Assembly: GCA_005656395.1 (NCBI GenBank)
Contig: SRSI01000019.1
Location: 62,001 to 126,000, forward strand
DNA: 64,000 nucleotides
Source of the DNA: Strongyloides papillosus
Taxonomy: Eukaryota; Nematoda; Chromadorea; Rhabditida; Strongyloididae
Direction: 5' to 3'
In this document: piece by piece, positions 9,132 through 21,225 of the stretch
How positions within the stretch are numbered: the first letter of the stretch is position 1
Layout of the letters: each line of letters opens with the position of its first letter
The notes under the pieces: generated by a model
Seen by the model: the letters and a program-made list of their open reading frames with translations, nothing else
What the model was told of the DNA's origin: nothing
The model's database searches: none
Position numbers and translations under genes: made by a program

Positions 9132-11046
9132 ATGAATTTTAAAATATTTATTACAATCTTAATTATTTTTATATATATTACTATCGTAGTGGGTTTTGGT
9201 TTTCGCTGTGGAAAAAATATACAGGGTGTCCCATAATTAACTCCCCACCTGCGAGAGCTTATAACTTTTTTCTACGAAGAGATAAAAACGTGAAATTTTG
9301 CAGGTTAGTAGAACTAAGAGACAATATTTTTTATTTTTTTTATTTTTAAAAAATTATGGTCCCATTGGGACTTATGGCCATTTTAAAAAAATGTGTTTTT
9401 TTCGCTTTTATGAGTATGTAACTTTTTTATATAAAGAGATATTAAGATGATTCTTTTACAGATCGAAAGCTCAACTTCTTTTGTACTAGAATCCTCAACA
9501 TCATAAATATTAAACTTCATTAACATTGTTTAATTTTTAACTAAAACAAAAAAACCACGATTTTTGCCAAAATTTCGTAGTTTTTTTAAAATTAAAGCTC
9601 GTTGAGAAGATTCTGGCAAAAGCTTTATCATTATTCTGATAGAGTAAACGATGCCCTATTCAACGGTAATAATCTTGTTTTCTAGTGATAAGTTTCAAGA
9701 AAGTTATTACAATCCAAAAATAGTCTAATTTTTCATTTTCTTTAATATTTGAAAAAAACTATGCTATTTCTTTCAATTTTTCAACATCGATAATGATTTT
9801 TTATTGAAAGTAGTTGAAATATTACTTTATTTTTTATTGCTAATTGTTCATATTTCGAACAAAATCCAATGAGAACAAGGTCGAAAATACGAAATTTTTG
9901 AAAGATGTATAAAAATGCTCTTATATGGCAATTATGATGGAAAATAGTATAAAATGCAGATAAATTGCAATAAATGTTAAGAAAAATGATTTTTAAAAAA
10001 ATTTAAGTGATAAAAATTATTGGAATTTTTTGGCCAAATATGGACAAATGAGCAATATACCTTAAATTGGCATACTTTATTGATGAAAATAACACTATTA
10101 GGTATTAAATATGTTAAAAAAAATAGTGTCTATAACTTAATTTTTTACCAAAAGTACGAAATTTGTGATCTTTGGTAAGTCATAACTTTCGTCAATGGCA
10201 TTTGATTTTAATGTCACTATACTCATTCGATAGAACTTCGTTAACTCCATCAGAATAATGATAAGACTTTTGTGAGAATCTTTTCAATGAGCTTTAATTT
10301 TGAAAAAACTACGAAATTTTGGCAAAAATCGTAGTTTTTTTGTTTTAATTAAAAATTAAACAATGTTAATGTAGTTCAATATTTATGATATTGAGGATTC
10401 TTGTACAAAAGAAGTTGAGCTTACGATCTGTAAAAAAATCATCTAAATATCTCTTCATATAAAAAAGGTACATACTCATAAAAGCGAAAAAAACACATTT
10501 TTTTAAAATGGCCATAAGTCCCAATGGGACCATAATTTTTTAAAAATAAAAAAAATAAAAAATATTGTCTCTTAGTTCTACTAACCTGCAAAATTTCACG
10601 TTTTTATCTCTTCGTAGAAAAAAGTTATAAGCTCTCGCAGGTGGGGAGTTAATTATGGGACACCCTGTATATACAATACCAGTTTCAGGAATTTTTACAT
10701 GTAGATACAAGTCAAGGGGACATGTTGTCATTTTAGTTACTGAAAAACCAAATAGGCTATTCCAATGGCATCCAATTGCTCGCTTAGAAGTAAATTATCA
10801 ATCAAGATTTTACCTTAAAGCACATGCAAAACGAAGACATAAACCTAGTAAGTGATTATTTATGAAATTAAAAACTGTTTATTAGAATTATTTCTTAAAG
10901 TTTATCATACTTGTATACCAGATGGAATTGTTCGTCGAAAAGAGTTAAATATATATATTCCTAAGTTTTATATTACTAAAAGAAGTACACAATTAAATTG
11001 GTTTAATTTAGGAAGAATTGAGTTGTCTGGTATAATAAAAAAATAA
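9132..11046 (+). pseudogene. TTL-2, otherwise intact TTL-like gene split by a 1.45-kb transposon
   Basis: Exon 1 is 9132-9221 plus 10670-10847, exon 2 is 10886-11046, with intron GTAAGT...ATTAG (38 nt). The leader (IFITILIIFIYIT) stops at an ATA codon where an inverted-repeat element was inserted at TA. Past the element and one TA copy, the frame continues in phase (YTIPVSGIFTCRY) to KPNRL, RFYLKAH and the KP before the intron. Exon 2 has LFLKVYHTC, an IPKFYI strand and RIELSG before TAA. No other damage is seen, so the insertion is the sole lesion and probably recent. The element is far too long and palindromic to be a normal exon part. Confidence 0.85.
9222..10667. mobile_element. palindromic TA-target element, copy A (1446 bp)
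   Basis: Termini CAGGGTGTCCCATAATTA... and its inverted copy, with target duplicate TA (9220-9221 and 10668-10669). The inverted arms are long, about 420-440 bp each, around a non-repeated centre. No transposase frame is visible, so it is a non-autonomous foldback-like MITE. The terminal sequence and TA target fit the Tc1/mariner superfamily. A second, very similar copy is at 43530-44977. Confidence 0.9.
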
Positions 11047-12355
11047 TCTACATTTCGTAGTAATAGAATTAGTGTTTTATAAAACTTTATTAAAGTAAAA
11101 AAAAGTATAAATGCAAAATAAAAAGATTTTCCTTTTTATCTTGAAATTATCTAGATCGTTAATTGAATATTATTGTTCAAAATATTGATTTTTATTTTTA
11201 ATCAATATATATTAGTGTCATATTGAAAGTCTTCTTTTGCAAACATATAGATGAGATAAAGTTTGCCTTCATCAAATTTGAATAATTGAAGATCTAATAT
11301 TATATTAAAAACTATAATTTCCATAAAATAAGCAATTAAACAACTTATTCGTGGAAAATTCATTACAAAAAGGTATATAAATGTTAAATATTATAAATAA
11401 ATGAATTGAATTAATAGATTCACAGATACTTGTAGAAACTTGTGATATAGATTTTAAATATTTCATGATTAAATCAAAAATTTATAAGCTTGCTTTTAAT
11501 ACAGTGATTCACAAGATAAAAGTAATTTTTTCTAATTTAAAGATTACAATCAGGACAGAGATAAGTTAACATAAAAAAATTTTCTGTCAAAAAACATATA
11601 TATTAAAATAGTGGAAAATACTTACTGTTATTAGATTTAAATTTTATTTAAAAATTTATACCTATCTCAGCATTATAAAAATGATAAAATAAAACATTTA
11701 AGTGAAATAGTTCACTTAGATAATTTGTTGGTCATGGTGCAAGAAAATTATATTTATCTAACTTTGTTGTCATCCTAATTTTAACTAATATATAAAGAAT
11801 GCTTTTTATAAATAAAATCAGTATCAATAATAAAGTGTTCTTTTATTGTCCAACACAATTGTATTAAATTTATAAATAAATAAAATTGGATAACTAATTC
11901 AGATCAGAAATAGCAATGTAGTTAAAATGATGGTATTTTCTTAAAAACATTTGCATAAAAGCACTTCTTTGGTAATGTTTTTTTTCTATGTTTTAGATTA
12001 TTTTGCGATTTACACAGGTTCTTAGAGCTTAAAGATTGATGTGGCAATCAATAAGGTTAAATATTTTTTATTTTTCATTAAAGAGATGTAAAAATATGTT
12101 GTAACTAAACATTTTATGATTTTAAAAATGTTTGTTTCATCACAATTAATTAAAATATGTTTAATTTATTCAATTAATTAGTATTGATACTTAGTATTCG
12201 AAATTTTTACATTCTATCATAAAAAAAATATCAATAAGTAAGATAATTTTGGAAAATTATCTCTGTTGTACTTTTAAATTCTTTTAGTTCTGATCTTTGA
12301 TCGTTCGCGCGAAATTAGTTAGCTTAGATAATAGATTACATTTTACCAATCAAAA
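11047..12355. other. A/T-rich spacer
   Basis: Downstream of TTL-2. No coding frame or repeat recognised. Confidence 0.5.
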
Positions 12356-12362
12356 GATTTGG

Positions 12363-12369
12363 TATATAA
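12363..12369 (+). promoter_or_regulatory. possible TATA box of the small spliced locus
   Basis: GGTATATAAGC, 104 bp before the ATG at 12473, in a locally less A/T-rich stretch. Suggestive only. Confidence 0.25.
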
Positions 12370-12472
12370 GCTTAGAAATTTTAAAATCATTTTCATTTTA
12401 CATTTCTGATTTTATTGTATGAGATATTTCATAAGTTAACGTATTTGCCTATTTTAGGGGTTTGAGTTAATA

Positions 12473-12609
12473 ATGTGCGCTGATAAATCCACAGGGCTAC
12501 AAGTTAAAATTGGTTATAAATGTAAGTTATCTTATTTTCTTATCTCCCTCATTAAATTTTAGTGGGCCTAATTTTTATAGAAGTTAATTGCGATCTTTTA
12601 TTGTACTAA
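12473..12609 (+). CDS. possible tiny spliced gene, 31 aa
   Basis: Exons 12473-12521 and 12563-12609 joined over GTAAGT...TTTTAG (41 nt) encode 31 residues, MCADKSTGLQVKIGYK then LGLIFIEVNCDLLLY. A TATA-like site lies upstream, a TTTTAG acceptor-like site just before the ATG hints at a spliced 5' leader, and AATAAA follows the stop near 12630. It is not related to the TTL array and I do not recognise it. The peptide is so short that chance is a real alternative; a non-coding transcript would explain the same signals. Confidence 0.22.
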
Positions 12610-12870
12610 TTTTGTGTTTGATTTAATAAAGTTTAATAAAAATTTTACGTATCTGAAATATATTGGACTCTCAACCTGGCCTAGAAACGCGCCAGTACAA
12701 ATTCCTACAATACAAATCTTATAAAATTTAACTAATAGTATTAAAAAATCATATTCTTTCTTTAATGATTATACCCACATTGAAGTTTGAATAATTGTTT
12801 TATTTTATTTTGATAATTTTAAATATAAAATCAAGTCTTATTTGATTATATAAATAAACTTCTAAATAAT

Positions 12871-13271
12871 CATTCTAAATATTTTAATAAAATTTTTTTT
12901 CATTTATCTATAAGACCCTTGAAACAGAATACCTTTGGACGATTTTTTCAGTTGATGTTATAGAAACTCTTACTTGTAAATATTGGAATATAGAGACCGC
13001 TTATTTTGTGACAATTGATAAAGTGCAATTTCTATTTGAGAAATAACCGGTTGTTCAAACATTTATGAAGTATGGAAAGCCATTTTATATTGTATAGGAA
13101 GGTAAGAAAAAAGTGTAATCCTAGTAATCAGTTGATCAAAAAAATAAGAATTTATTGTAACAGATACATTTATTAAAATTTATTAGAAGTTGCAAAATAT
13201 AAAGTTCAAATAGGGGAGGTGTTAACAAAACAAATTCTCACAAAATATATATTTAAATCTAAGGAAAAGTA
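12871..13271 (+). pseudogene. TTL-3, decayed TTL-like pseudogene
   Basis: The frame from the leader (FIYKTLETEY) runs through VIETLTCKYWNIETA, a TTL strand with its cysteine, to KYGKPFYIV, but has TAA after FEK and TAG after FYIV and lacks a start ATG. Near 13170 a KFIRSC remnant matches the KIxHxC strand of exon 2. A TTL-type upstream block (ATTGAAGTTTGAATAATT, then AAATATAAAATCAAG) precedes it. The edges are approximate. Confidence 0.65.
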
Positions 13272-15070
13272 AAATTCTTATGATTTTTGGAGCATTATAA
13301 TTGTCCACATTATAAAAACGAGAATAACTTCTCAATGAAGGAAATTAAATTCTCATAAAATTGTCTTAACAATAAAATTTAAATAAATTTACAATAAAAT
13401 TTTTTTTTACCTTGTTGAAATTCTAAACTTTTGATCTGGTAAGAATTGTATCTTAGAAAAGATGTTTGCTCAGAATATACGTTAGGATAATATATACTTC
13501 AAAATTATTATAACTCATTTATACTATTTGCAAAATATAAATTTTAATTTATTAAGTTTATTTCAATATAATTTGCGGAAATCTTTTACAAAGTTATTAT
13601 TCTATTGTTGATACTTATATATTGTAAACTTGAAAAGCTTTAAACAATTCATTAGTTTGATAGACTTCTATGATACAGTAATTTTTATTCATCAATTTTA
13701 TTAAGATAAACTTTTAATAAGATGGATATGATGTTCATCAAACTAATGTAACGATAAAAGTAGAAGTAAAAGTTGTATAAAATTATAAAAACCAGAAGTA
13801 TATATGTTTAACAAAATATTAAACTAAAGGGAAATGAATCAAGTAGACAATAATGCTTATGCCAGATTAAACTAAGAAGAAACATAAGAATGATAGGAGA
13901 AAAAAATAGTATATATGATAAAATAAATAATTTAAACTAATCAAAAAACTACAATGACAGGATAAAGATGGATCTTAATCTTTATAGATCCACGAAATAA
14001 TTAATCTACCATTATTGTTGTTCACTAACATTAATACATAATTAATTTTTTTACTATAACTTGTGCTTTTTCTGTGTCGTATTTACTTATTATTGTCAGT
14101 TTATTTCTCAATCATAATCTCGACTCTTGCTAAAGAATCAAGCTAGCATGTATTTGTTAGAATACATGTTGCAAAACCATCACTGCACCTAAAATAGGCC
14201 ACACTATCAAAAAGAATATTGTTTTAATTAAAATAGTTAACTTTTTCAGGTGAAATTTAATATAAAAATTGGAAAGTTTAATTAAAATGAATAACTTTGT
14301 AGAAGATAGCTAATTAATAAATATTCCATATAATAAATAATAGTTTAATAATAAATCACTTTTAGTTCCCGGTAAGTGTTCAAAATCTTCAAATATTTAA
14401 CTTTTACAAATAATTTAATTAAATCAACCAGGATAAAAGTATAGATAAAGTAATTATTTGCAACCATTGGATATTAAATATTTTACAAAAAAAGTGCAGA
14501 ATAAGTATAAGGAAGTTTTTGAAAAAATAACATAAAGTACACTTCCTCATAAGTTAAAATTGGTTTTTTCTCGGTTTAGAAACTTTTCTTATACTAAAAA
14601 TTATGCATAGAAGTTTTCAAGAAGTTTAATTCTTTAATTACATAATTAGTATTATCTTCAAAAACTCCATCAAATTACTATAAATCAAACCATTTTGTTT
14701 TTTATGTCGTAAAAAGATTTATGATATGTAGGTGGTTGCTGGTTAATAATCAATTACTAAAAAGAAATCAGTATTTACTTCACATTTTTTGTTACCTGAT
14801 TCTTCTTATGCTCTAATTGAAAGTTAGATTATACCATAGTATAATCTAAAAAAAATAATTTAGAACATTTAGAACAAATAGAAGAAAAAGAACAAAAAGA
14901 AAAATAGAAAAATTTGAATTTTAAGACCTTATTCTAAACAATATATAAATATAAAAATTCTTTTTGTCATTCATTATTTCATTGTTAGTTTATTTTGAAA
15001 ACTTTTTAATCTAATATTTTAATTTTATTAATGTTATTAATTTTAGAAGGTTATTCACCAATTTAAAATA
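13272..15070. other. A/T-rich spacer
   Basis: About 1.8 kb with no recognisable gene, RNA or repeat boundary. It may hide further fully decayed array units, but nothing supports one. Confidence 0.4.
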
Positions 15071-15242
15071 AAATATTTTTAACTTTAAATATTTGTCTTC
15101 AAACAATTTACTTAGAAATTTTCAATATGAAAAAAAAATTTTTTTTAAAAATATCATAATATTTCTGTATAATAAATTTGAAAGAATTTTTAAATATTCT
15201 TATTTATGGAGATGTTGTATAAACTCACCTGTTTTTCATATA

Positions 15243-16519
15243 TAGGTTTTTTAATTAAAATGTCGCTTTGAAAATCATCAATTTTTAAATGATGTTAATT
15301 TTCTTATATGTTCACATATCATTACAAGATATATACCATCTTGTAGAGCAAATTGAAGACTATCATTGTCATCTTTTGCTTTTTACTTACAAATATTAAA
15401 AGATTTTTATTACTCTAAAAAGAAGTTGCATTAAAATGGATTTCCGACCAATTTAATCGTACGAGTTCAAACTTGACTTAACAGCAGTCAAAACTTAAAG
15501 GAAAATTAATGAAGCATTTGGCCAAGAATCTACTAACAAACGAACCATACAACGTTGGTTTCAGAAATTCCACAATGGAGATAAAAGTTTTCAACGAAAA
15601 AAGAATTCTGGTGGAGTAAGTGTTTTTAAGAACAAAAAATTAGAAAGAATGGTGAAGCGTAATCCAAAAATAACTGTTTGAAAGCTCGTGGAAAAATTGG
15701 GTGTCAATGTTGGAACTGTATCCAACCATTTAAAAGACATAAATATAAAGGAGAAAATGAATTCCATCATACCCTATAAATTAACTCTCGACCAATGTTT
15801 AAGGAGGATGAAACTTGTTATTCTTTGATTCTCAGAAACAAGAATGATCTATTTTAAATTAGAATTATAACGTGCGATGAAAAATGGATCATGTTTGACA
15901 ATCGTAGAAGGTCATCAGAATGAATGAACAAAAATGAAAGCCCTAAAAACTTTCCGAAACTCGAGAATTCAAATAAAAAACTTTTGCTAACTAATTGGTA
16001 GAAATGTGATGAAATCTACCTTAAAGATTCTAAATCTAGATAAACAAAGACTGCAGACCGATACTGTAAGAGATTAAGAGAAATGAATTAGAAATAAATT
16101 GTTCTGAAGCCTGCATTTGTCAACAGAATAGGTTCAATATTATTTCATGATAATGCTAGACCTCACCTGTCACAAATTACGGTGCAAAAGCTTAAAGAGT
16201 TGGGATATGAAATTCTGTTGTATCCCCCTTATTCACCAAACTTGTCTTCAACAGATTATCATTTGTTTTTAGGGATTATAACTTTATTTGTGGCAGAAGA
16301 AAATCTCAAAATCTAATGATGTGAAAAATGACGTCTTGAAATTTTTGGAATCTAGAGACCGGAATTTCTATTCAAATGGCAAAAATAAACTCGTATCACG
16401 TTGTCAACAATGTGTCGATTCTAACGGTATCTACTTTATAAAAAATATTAAGTTTTGATTGAGTTATAACATTTTGAAATTAACCTTCAAAAAACGACAT
16501 TTTCAATTGAACAACCTAA
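15243..16519 (+). mobile_element. mariner element, decayed (about 1.28 kb)
   Basis: Left terminus TAGGTTTTTTAATTAAAATG, right terminus CATTTTCAATTGAACAACCTAA, flanked by TA (15241-15242 and 16520-16521). It has the usual mariner length and a transposase remnant on the plus strand. It lies inside exon 1 of TTL-4. Confidence 0.88.
15436..16458 (+). pseudogene. mariner (DD34D-type) transposase pseudogene
   Basis: Starts at ATG 15436 with MDFR. Recognisable blocks are NKRTIQRWFQKFHNGDKSF (second helix-turn-helix), LVEKLGVNVGTVSNHLK, then FHDNARPHLSQITVQKLK and YPPYSPNLSSTDYHLF, which carry the second and third catalytic aspartates. Several stops and frame changes lie between the blocks, so no full transposase can be made. 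Confidence 0.85.
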
Positions 16520-17425
16520 TATTTAGCAGCAATTACAGAAAACTAACTTGTTTTTATCATATAAGTAAAACGTTTTGATTAAGATATTTGAGAAAGAATG
16601 GTTTATTAATGAATTAAGACCTACAGAATACGTGATTGAACACATAAAAGTTTATTTTTTGTATAAAAAAAGGTTAGAATATTTTTTAATCTTCAAAAAC
16701 AGTTATTATATTGAAGCAATTAAAATTTACTAAAAAGATATTTTGTTAAATGATAAATAAATGTTCGATAGGTATAGTCTTACCATATGAGATATTTGTC
16801 AAGAAAATTTTTGGATATCTTATAAGTATAAATAATCCAATATTAGAATTATTTAATATTAGAACAGTAAAGTTATCTAGACAAGGAAAAATAATGTTAT
16901 CCTCTCAAAAAAGAATATACCATCAGAATAAATATTCCTTAAATATAAGGACATATGAAAAATAAGATTATACTTTTTACTGTTTAGAAATTTAAAGATT
17001 TTAATTTAACAACATTTCTCAAAATAAAAAATTCATTTTTTATCACATTATATTATGACCCTATGAAAAATGCTCTTAAACAAAATATGATTAAAAAGAA
17101 TTTATACTTTTTAAATTAAACAAAATAATTATCTTAGAGAAATATCAGTGAAATTAACACATTAATAAAATAAGAGGTTAAATAACAATGTATAAAAATC
17201 TATGGTCATCAAATAAATTTGTTTAATTAGTTGATTTAGTGAATCTTTTTTATTGAAAATTCCAATAATATTACGAAACTTAATTTATATAATAATCGAT
17301 TGTATATAATTTTTTTACCTATATAATAAATGTCTGATTTCTATAATGTAAAATTCAAAAAATAACCAGTAAAAATATGAAAAACATATTGAAAATTCTG
17401 TTTTATGGTTCTACTTACATAATTA

Positions 17426-17437
17426 ATTTAAATATTT
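17426..17437 (+). promoter_or_regulatory. ATTTAAATATTT box of TTL-5
   Basis: 85 bp before the ATG at 17511. It matches the box of the other array members at 11 of 12 positions. Confidence 0.45.
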
Positions 17438-17510
17438 ATTATGTTATATTTACATTATAATTTTCAGTATTTAAGAACTTTTTCCAACACTATTACAACA
17501 ATTTCAGATA

Positions 17511-18029
17511 ATGTTGTTTAAAGCCATTGTAACAGTTTTACTTTTTATTATTCATACAGCTATTGAAGCTCGTTTTTCTAGATGGTTTCCATCTCCAATA
17601 TATTCAGTTGCAATTGAGGGAAAGTTAATATGCCCTTCATACCCCAAGGGATTCGCTCTTGTTATGATATCAAATAATAAAAAACCTAAACCAGATCACC
17701 GCCCCATTGCTAAGATCTATGCAAAATTTTATCGTGCATTTTTTCTTAGTAAAATGTTTAAACATTGGGGAAGACAACCACGTAAGTAATAATGTAAGAA
17801 ATTAATAGCTTGCTTTTAAGGTCTTTATGTGAAAATTTTCCATAGGTGTAAACAAAATAAGGATAATTATGAAAGAATGCTTTCAATAAAAATTCCTAGA
17901 TCACATGTGACAATAGGAAAAAGAAAAAATATATATAACCTAAAAGTTATAGATCTATCTAATAAAGGAATTCCAACGAATACACGTGTTGCAATATTAT
18001 ACGGAAAAGAACTAATTCCTCACTTTTGA
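17511..18029 (+). CDS. TTL-5, secreted transthyretin-like protein, 159 aa
   Basis: Exons 17511-17781 and 17821-18029; intron GTAAGT...TTTTAAG, 39 nt, phase 1, right after the conserved proline codon. Residues 1-20 are a signal peptide (hydrophobic, ending IEA). The mature part has EGKLICP (Cys41), a long basic loop, the pre-intron RQP, then LYVKIFHRC, SIKIPRSHV and VIDLS. Compared with its relatives, the G-x-x-F-x-L strand is poorly kept (FYRAFFLSKM) and the C-terminus is longer. It is the only intact copy in the left half of the array. A secreted TTL-fold protein is inferred from the pattern; no ligand or function can be read. Confidence 0.72.
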
Positions 18030-18560
18030 CAGACCACTATGCAAAAAAATATAGACCAACACATGCATTTTAAATGGTCGTTTTTCTAAAATTGATAAAA
18101 GTGTAAAAAGTAGTTCGATATAAAACTTTTTTTGTATTTTGCATAAAACTAACATACATATTAATTATAAAAGTGATTTCTGCATTTTAAACACATTGGT
18201 ATTATATGAAATGCATTTTTCAGTTTTATAAAAAAATTACTGATGCGGTTTATGTAAAAATGCTTCATGTTAGTTTATACGAAATCATATTTTTTTTTAC
18301 TACATTACAAATTTTTCTATAAAATTTCTAATATAAAGTATTTTTTTTATTTTAAAAAAAATTTAACAAAAGGTTAAAATTAAAAAAATCTATCTAGTAT
18401 TATCTTTCATTTTTTTCACCTTCATATATCGTAAATGTTTTTCTTTGTTGTACGAATTTACAAAATAACTGTACAACTTTAATAGAGTTTATATGTATGA
18501 AAAGTTTTTGTTACAATAATTTGAAAAGATTAAACTTTTGGTGATTAATAAGTCTTATAC
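18030..18560. other. A/T-rich spacer
   Basis: No coding frame or repeat recognised between TTL-5 and the inverted-repeat elements. Confidence 0.45.
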
Positions 18561-18564
18561 ATTA

Positions 18565-18651
18565 CAGGGGTATTACTAAATTCACATATTTTAATTATAT
18601 AAAAATTGGTCATCAAAATATACTAAAAATAGAGAATTTAGTAATATCCTG
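18565..18651. mobile_element. 87-bp palindromic MITE
   Basis: CAGGGGTATTACTAAATTC at the left end is mirrored by GAATTTAGTAATATCCTG at the right end, one mismatch. The flanks are TTA and TGT, so no clean duplicate is seen. It sits directly beside the larger foldback. Confidence 0.6.
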
Positions 18652-18657
18652 TGTTTT

Positions 18658-20262
18658 CTAAAAACGCGTTTTGCGAGTCAGTCGAACATTTTTTTAAAAT
18701 TTTGTACAACTTAAAATTTTATTCCCTATTTTTATTTCATGAATAAAAAGAGCAATCAAAAAAATGTATGTTGGCAAATTTATTCGGCTTGAAACTTTGA
18801 GATACAGCAGTAGTAGTGAGTCAAAGTTGAAAAAATTGATTTTTACGAATTTCAGATAAATAGATTTTTTTAAAAATTAATACTGCTTCTAGAGGTAATT
18901 TTTTGTAAAAAAACAAATGAGCATACTTTCGGCTTCATAAATTTACGTCTTTATTGTTTTTTTGAATTTTTTTTAGTTTTTTGAATTTTTAAGTACAAAA
19001 ATCGAAAAAGCGCATGTTCCCACTATGTTTATTCAATTTCTCATGTGATTTTACATCTAGATTCATAAAAATCAAAGGAATAAAGTGAGAAGGTAAATGT
19101 GTTCTTGAGTTAAGAAAAATACTGGTATTTTCACATAGAATAGGTGCTTTCACATTTGAGTACAAAAATCGTAAAAGTGCATGTTTTCACTATGCTTAAT
19201 CGATTTTTCATATAAAATTACTGTTGGAAACAACATTTATTATAAAAAAAAATTTAAAATTTATTAAAAATGTGTACCAATATTCTACTATATTAAATTG
19301 AAATCTATATTTTGTATGAGAACACGTTTACCTTCCCATTTTATTTTCTTGATTTTCATGGATTTAGATGTAAAATCACATGAGAGATCGAATGAACATA
19401 GTGGGAACATGCGCTTTTTCGATTTTTGTGCTCAAAAATTGAAAAGTCTTATTTCCCTAGGAAATAGCAAGATTCTTCTTCACTCAAGATCACATTTACC
19501 TTCTCATTTAATTTCTTTGATTTTTATGAATCTAGATGTAAAATCACATGGGAAATCGAGTGAGCATAATGAGAACATGCGCTTTTTTATTTTTGTACTC
19601 AAAAATTGAAAAATCTTATTTCCCTAGGAAATAGCAAGATTCTTCTTAATCGAGATCACATTTACCTTCCCATTTAATTTCTTTGATTTCTATGAATCTA
19701 GATGTAAAATCACATGGGAAATCGAATGAGCATAGTGAGAACATGCGCTTTTTTGATTTTTGTACTCAAATGTGAAAACACCTATTCTTTAAGAAAATAC
19801 CAGTATTTTTCTTCACTCAAGAACACATTTACCTTTCCATTTAATTTTTTTGATTTTTATGAATCTAGATGTAAAATCACATGGAAAATCGAATGAGCAT
19901 AGTGGGAACATGCGCTTTTTTGATTTTTGTACTCAAAAATTTAAAAAACTCAAAAAAAATTGCAAAAGACATTAAAGACGTAAATTTATGAAGCCGAAAG
20001 TATGCTCATTCGTTTTCTTACAAAAAAGTACCCCTAGGACTAATATTTATTCTTAAAAAAATCTATTTACCGGAAACTTGTAAAAATCAATTTTTACGAC
20101 TTTGACTCGTTGCATCTCCTGTATCTCAAAGTTTCAAGCCGAATAAATTTGCCAACACACATTTTTTTGGTTGCTCTTATTATTTATGAAATAAAAATGG
20201 GGGGTAAAATTTTTAGTTGTACATCAAATGTCTGATTGACTTACAAAATGAGATTTAAGGTT
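18658..20262. mobile_element. 1.6-kb foldback element with internal tandem repeats
   Basis: Long inverted arms: about 18658-19145 (with CAAATTTATTCGGCTTGAAA and GAGCATACTTTCGGCTTCAT) pair with about 19765-20262. The middle carries direct repeats. No transposase is visible, and the exact ends and a target duplicate could not be fixed. It lies between TTL-5 and TTL-6 and could form a large hairpin when single-stranded. Confidence 0.75.
19319..19950 (+). repeat. tandem repeat, about 167 bp, 3.8 copies
   Basis: Units start at 19319, 19487, 19653 and 19820 (spacing 168, 166, 167). Each opens with AGA[AT]CACATTTACCTT, contains TCTAGATGTAAAATCACATG and GAACATGCGCTTTTT, and most carry CCCTAGGAAATAGCAAG or a variant. 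Inverted copies of the unit lie at about 19000-19230, in the other arm of the foldback. Open frames here follow the repeat and are not genes. Confidence 0.85.
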
Positions 20263-20264
20263 TT

Positions 20265-20660
20265 ACTCAAACTTTCATTTAAGACAAATGTGAAATATAT
20301 AAAATAATATGTGTTGTCTGTTACAACATATATAAAAAGTAAAGATTATGATATATTTAAAAAGTATGTCTTTTATATTGTGCCTCCTAGTTATGTCCTT
20401 CTCTTTCTCTTGGTATTCCTTTGACTCATACTTCTCTAGGGTTTACACTTATTACATAAATACAAATATTGATTCAGAACATTTCCAACTTTCTGTTGTG
20501 AATATTTTTTGCTATCACTATGCTCTGTATAATGATAATAAATTAAACCAAACTTTGATCTATTTCATAAATATCAGATTTCAACAATGTTTAAATTGGT
20601 TTAGTTTTCTGCAAAAATGTTATTAAAAAGTCTGCCTTTTTCTATAGTTGTATTTATAGA
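20265..20660. other. A/T-rich spacer
   Basis: Between the foldback and TTL-6. A 92-codon frame (20348-20626) exists but shows no family resemblance, so I do not call it a gene. Confidence 0.4.
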
Positions 20661-20746
20661 TGTTGGAATATTTATTTTCAATATTCCGTATGATAATTTT
20701 CAGTATTTAAAGTAACTTTTTTTCAACATTAATCAAACATTTATAA

Positions 20747-21225
20747 ATGGTCATTTTTAAATCATTCATAATACCTTTAATTATTGTTATCAATGGAATC
20801 GCAGAAGCATTTCGTCTTAATCCATTTGAGATATATTCAACTGGTGTTGAAGGAGGTCTGACATGTAGATATCCTAATAAAAGAAATACTCTTATTGTAA
20901 TATCCGATAATTCTCGTGCAAGGTTAGAAAAAAATTTCATCGCTAGGAATACTGCATATCTAGGAGTACAATTTCATCTTATTGGAAGTATTAGAAGATT
21001 ATAAAAACCTTGTAAGCAATCAATAAAAAATTAATAACTTATTTGTAAGCTCTTTATGTTAAATTTATTCATACTAGTACGAGACATAAATATCCATATT
21101 ACGTAATAATAGTTGTCAAACGTATTCCTCTGAGTTTCGTCAGAATACGACAACATTTAAGATATTATAACTTAGGAAAAGTAGAGTTATCCAAGCAATA
21201 CGGAACAGTGATTTATCTACGGTAA
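20747..21225 (+). pseudogene. TTL-6, TTL-like copy with one nonsense codon
   Basis: Exon 1 20747-21011, intron GTAAGC...TTGTAAG (38 nt), exon 2 21050-21225. Everything is in frame except TAA at 21002-21004, three codons before the donor, where the related TTL-11 has AAA. Features kept: leader FIIPLIIVINGIAEA, GVEGGLTCRYPNKRN, LGVQFHLIGSI. Exon 2 has LYVKFIHTST, so the conserved second cysteine is also lost, then RIPLSFV and KVELSKQ. The intact second exon implies a recent death, or a truncated product of 85 residues. Confidence 0.75.

Larger units (their letters stand above)
15169..16965 (+). pseudogene. TTL-4, TTL-like pseudogene interrupted by a mariner element
   Basis: Left of the mariner element lies a decayed leader (LKEFLNILIYGD) with ATA where the ATG should be, after a CTTTAAATATTT box near 15083. 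Right of it, KLTCFYHISKT matches the G-x-L-T-C strand of exon 1 after one frame change. The exon 2 part, 16742-16965, keeps GIVLPYEIFVKK and FNIRTVKLSRQ, equivalent to the IPxxY and IELS strands. Lost start, stops and shifts show it is dead. It is the weakest call among the interrupted copies, but order, strand and spacing fit. Confidence 0.6.

Noticed and set aside
9222..10667. Palindromic element as a very long intron of TTL-2
   Set aside because: Ends are CAGG...CCTG with TA duplication, not GT...AG, and the same element occurs outside genes at 43530.
10540..10731. Open frame on the minus strand over the end of the palindromic element
   Set aside because: It lies in the terminal inverted repeat and runs across the insertion junction; a matching frame occurs in copy B for the same reason.
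19298..19896. Frames of 60-103 codons with repeated HLPSHLISLIF-like peptides
   Set aside because: They simply translate the 167-bp tandem repeat; frame is not preserved between units.
20348..20626. 92-codon frame with hydrophobic start
   Set aside because: Looks like a signal peptide but no family pattern, no splice site, no promoter box, and A/T-rich DNA makes such frames common.
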